Positions 15,684 through 15,729 of a stretch of 15,729 nucleotides of DNA are shown here, in pieces. The notes beneath the pieces are model-generated. The model searched no databases and was not told where the DNA came from. It worked only from the letters and a program-made list of their open reading frames with translations. The stretch covers positions 1 through 15,729 of the forward strand of contig CANPZR010000031.1 in the NCBI GenBank assembly GCA_947589175.1. Direction: 5' to 3'. The stretch's first letter is position 1. The number at the start of each line of letters is the position of its first letter. A program made the translations under genes and the position numbers. The stretch is from an uncultured Lachnospiraceae bacterium. Lineage in GTDB: Bacteria > Bacillota > Clostridia > Lachnospirales > Lachnospiraceae.

Positions 15684-15729
15684 GTTACTTCCCTCCTTAA
15701 TAAATATTAATTCACAGGTACTCACGACT

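Noticed and set aside
14904..15710. 268-codon plus-strand frame across rpsG and the start of fusA
   Set aside because: It is antisense to two well-identified essential genes and its sequence resembles no protein family.
15684..15725. N-terminal extension of S7 by 14 codons
   Set aside because: It contains the Shine-Dalgarno site, and the GTG at 15683 gives the exact family length of 156.

Overview
The window looks like a Clostridia chromosome, most probably Lachnospiraceae. The 3' half of a str operon (rpsG, fusA, tuf) lies at the right end, all genes read on the minus strand, Shine-Dalgarno sites are strong AAGGAGG/GGAGG types, and the EF-G and EF-Tu sequences have a Lachnospiraceae flavour. 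The family assignment is by recognition only, not by a search.

Right part (about 11670-15729): rpsG, fusA and tuf, well conserved and with G/C-rich third positions. tuf has its own promoter in the fusA-tuf gap and ends in a clean intrinsic terminator at about 11672-11712.

Left part (about 436-11607): directly after that terminator the base composition turns strongly A/T-rich and the genes change to accessory, defence-type ones. A consensus-like promoter (11579-11607) drives a two-gene module: an unrecognised 119-residue protein and a 539-residue HD-domain phosphohydrolase-like protein. A second, extended -10 promoter (9310-9338) lies upstream of a tightly packed run of genes: a PLD-nuclease/SF2 helicase (1084 aa), an Eco57I-like N6-adenine methylase with a C-terminal specificity region (1166 aa, start overlapping the helicase stop by 8 nt), a 73-aa YdbC/PC4-like single-strand DNA-binding protein, a DUF262 (ParB/Srx-fold) protein, and a HEPN-type putative RNase overlapping it by 11 nt.

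Left edge (1-435): no intact gene. The minus strand holds a decayed C-terminal piece of what looks like a type I restriction HsdR subunit, in two frames and with an internal deletion, followed by short imperfect repeats at the very edge. The locus therefore looks like a defence island with turnover beside the str operon.

How the parts may work together (inference): methylase plus PLD-helicase would make a two-gene modification/restriction pair in which helicase-driven cleavage acts on unmodified DNA. YdbC could bind the single strands that result. DUF262 plus HEPN could be a second sensor/RNase layer, and the HD pair a separate or helper nucleotide-directed module. I cannot match the complete gene set to a named system from memory.
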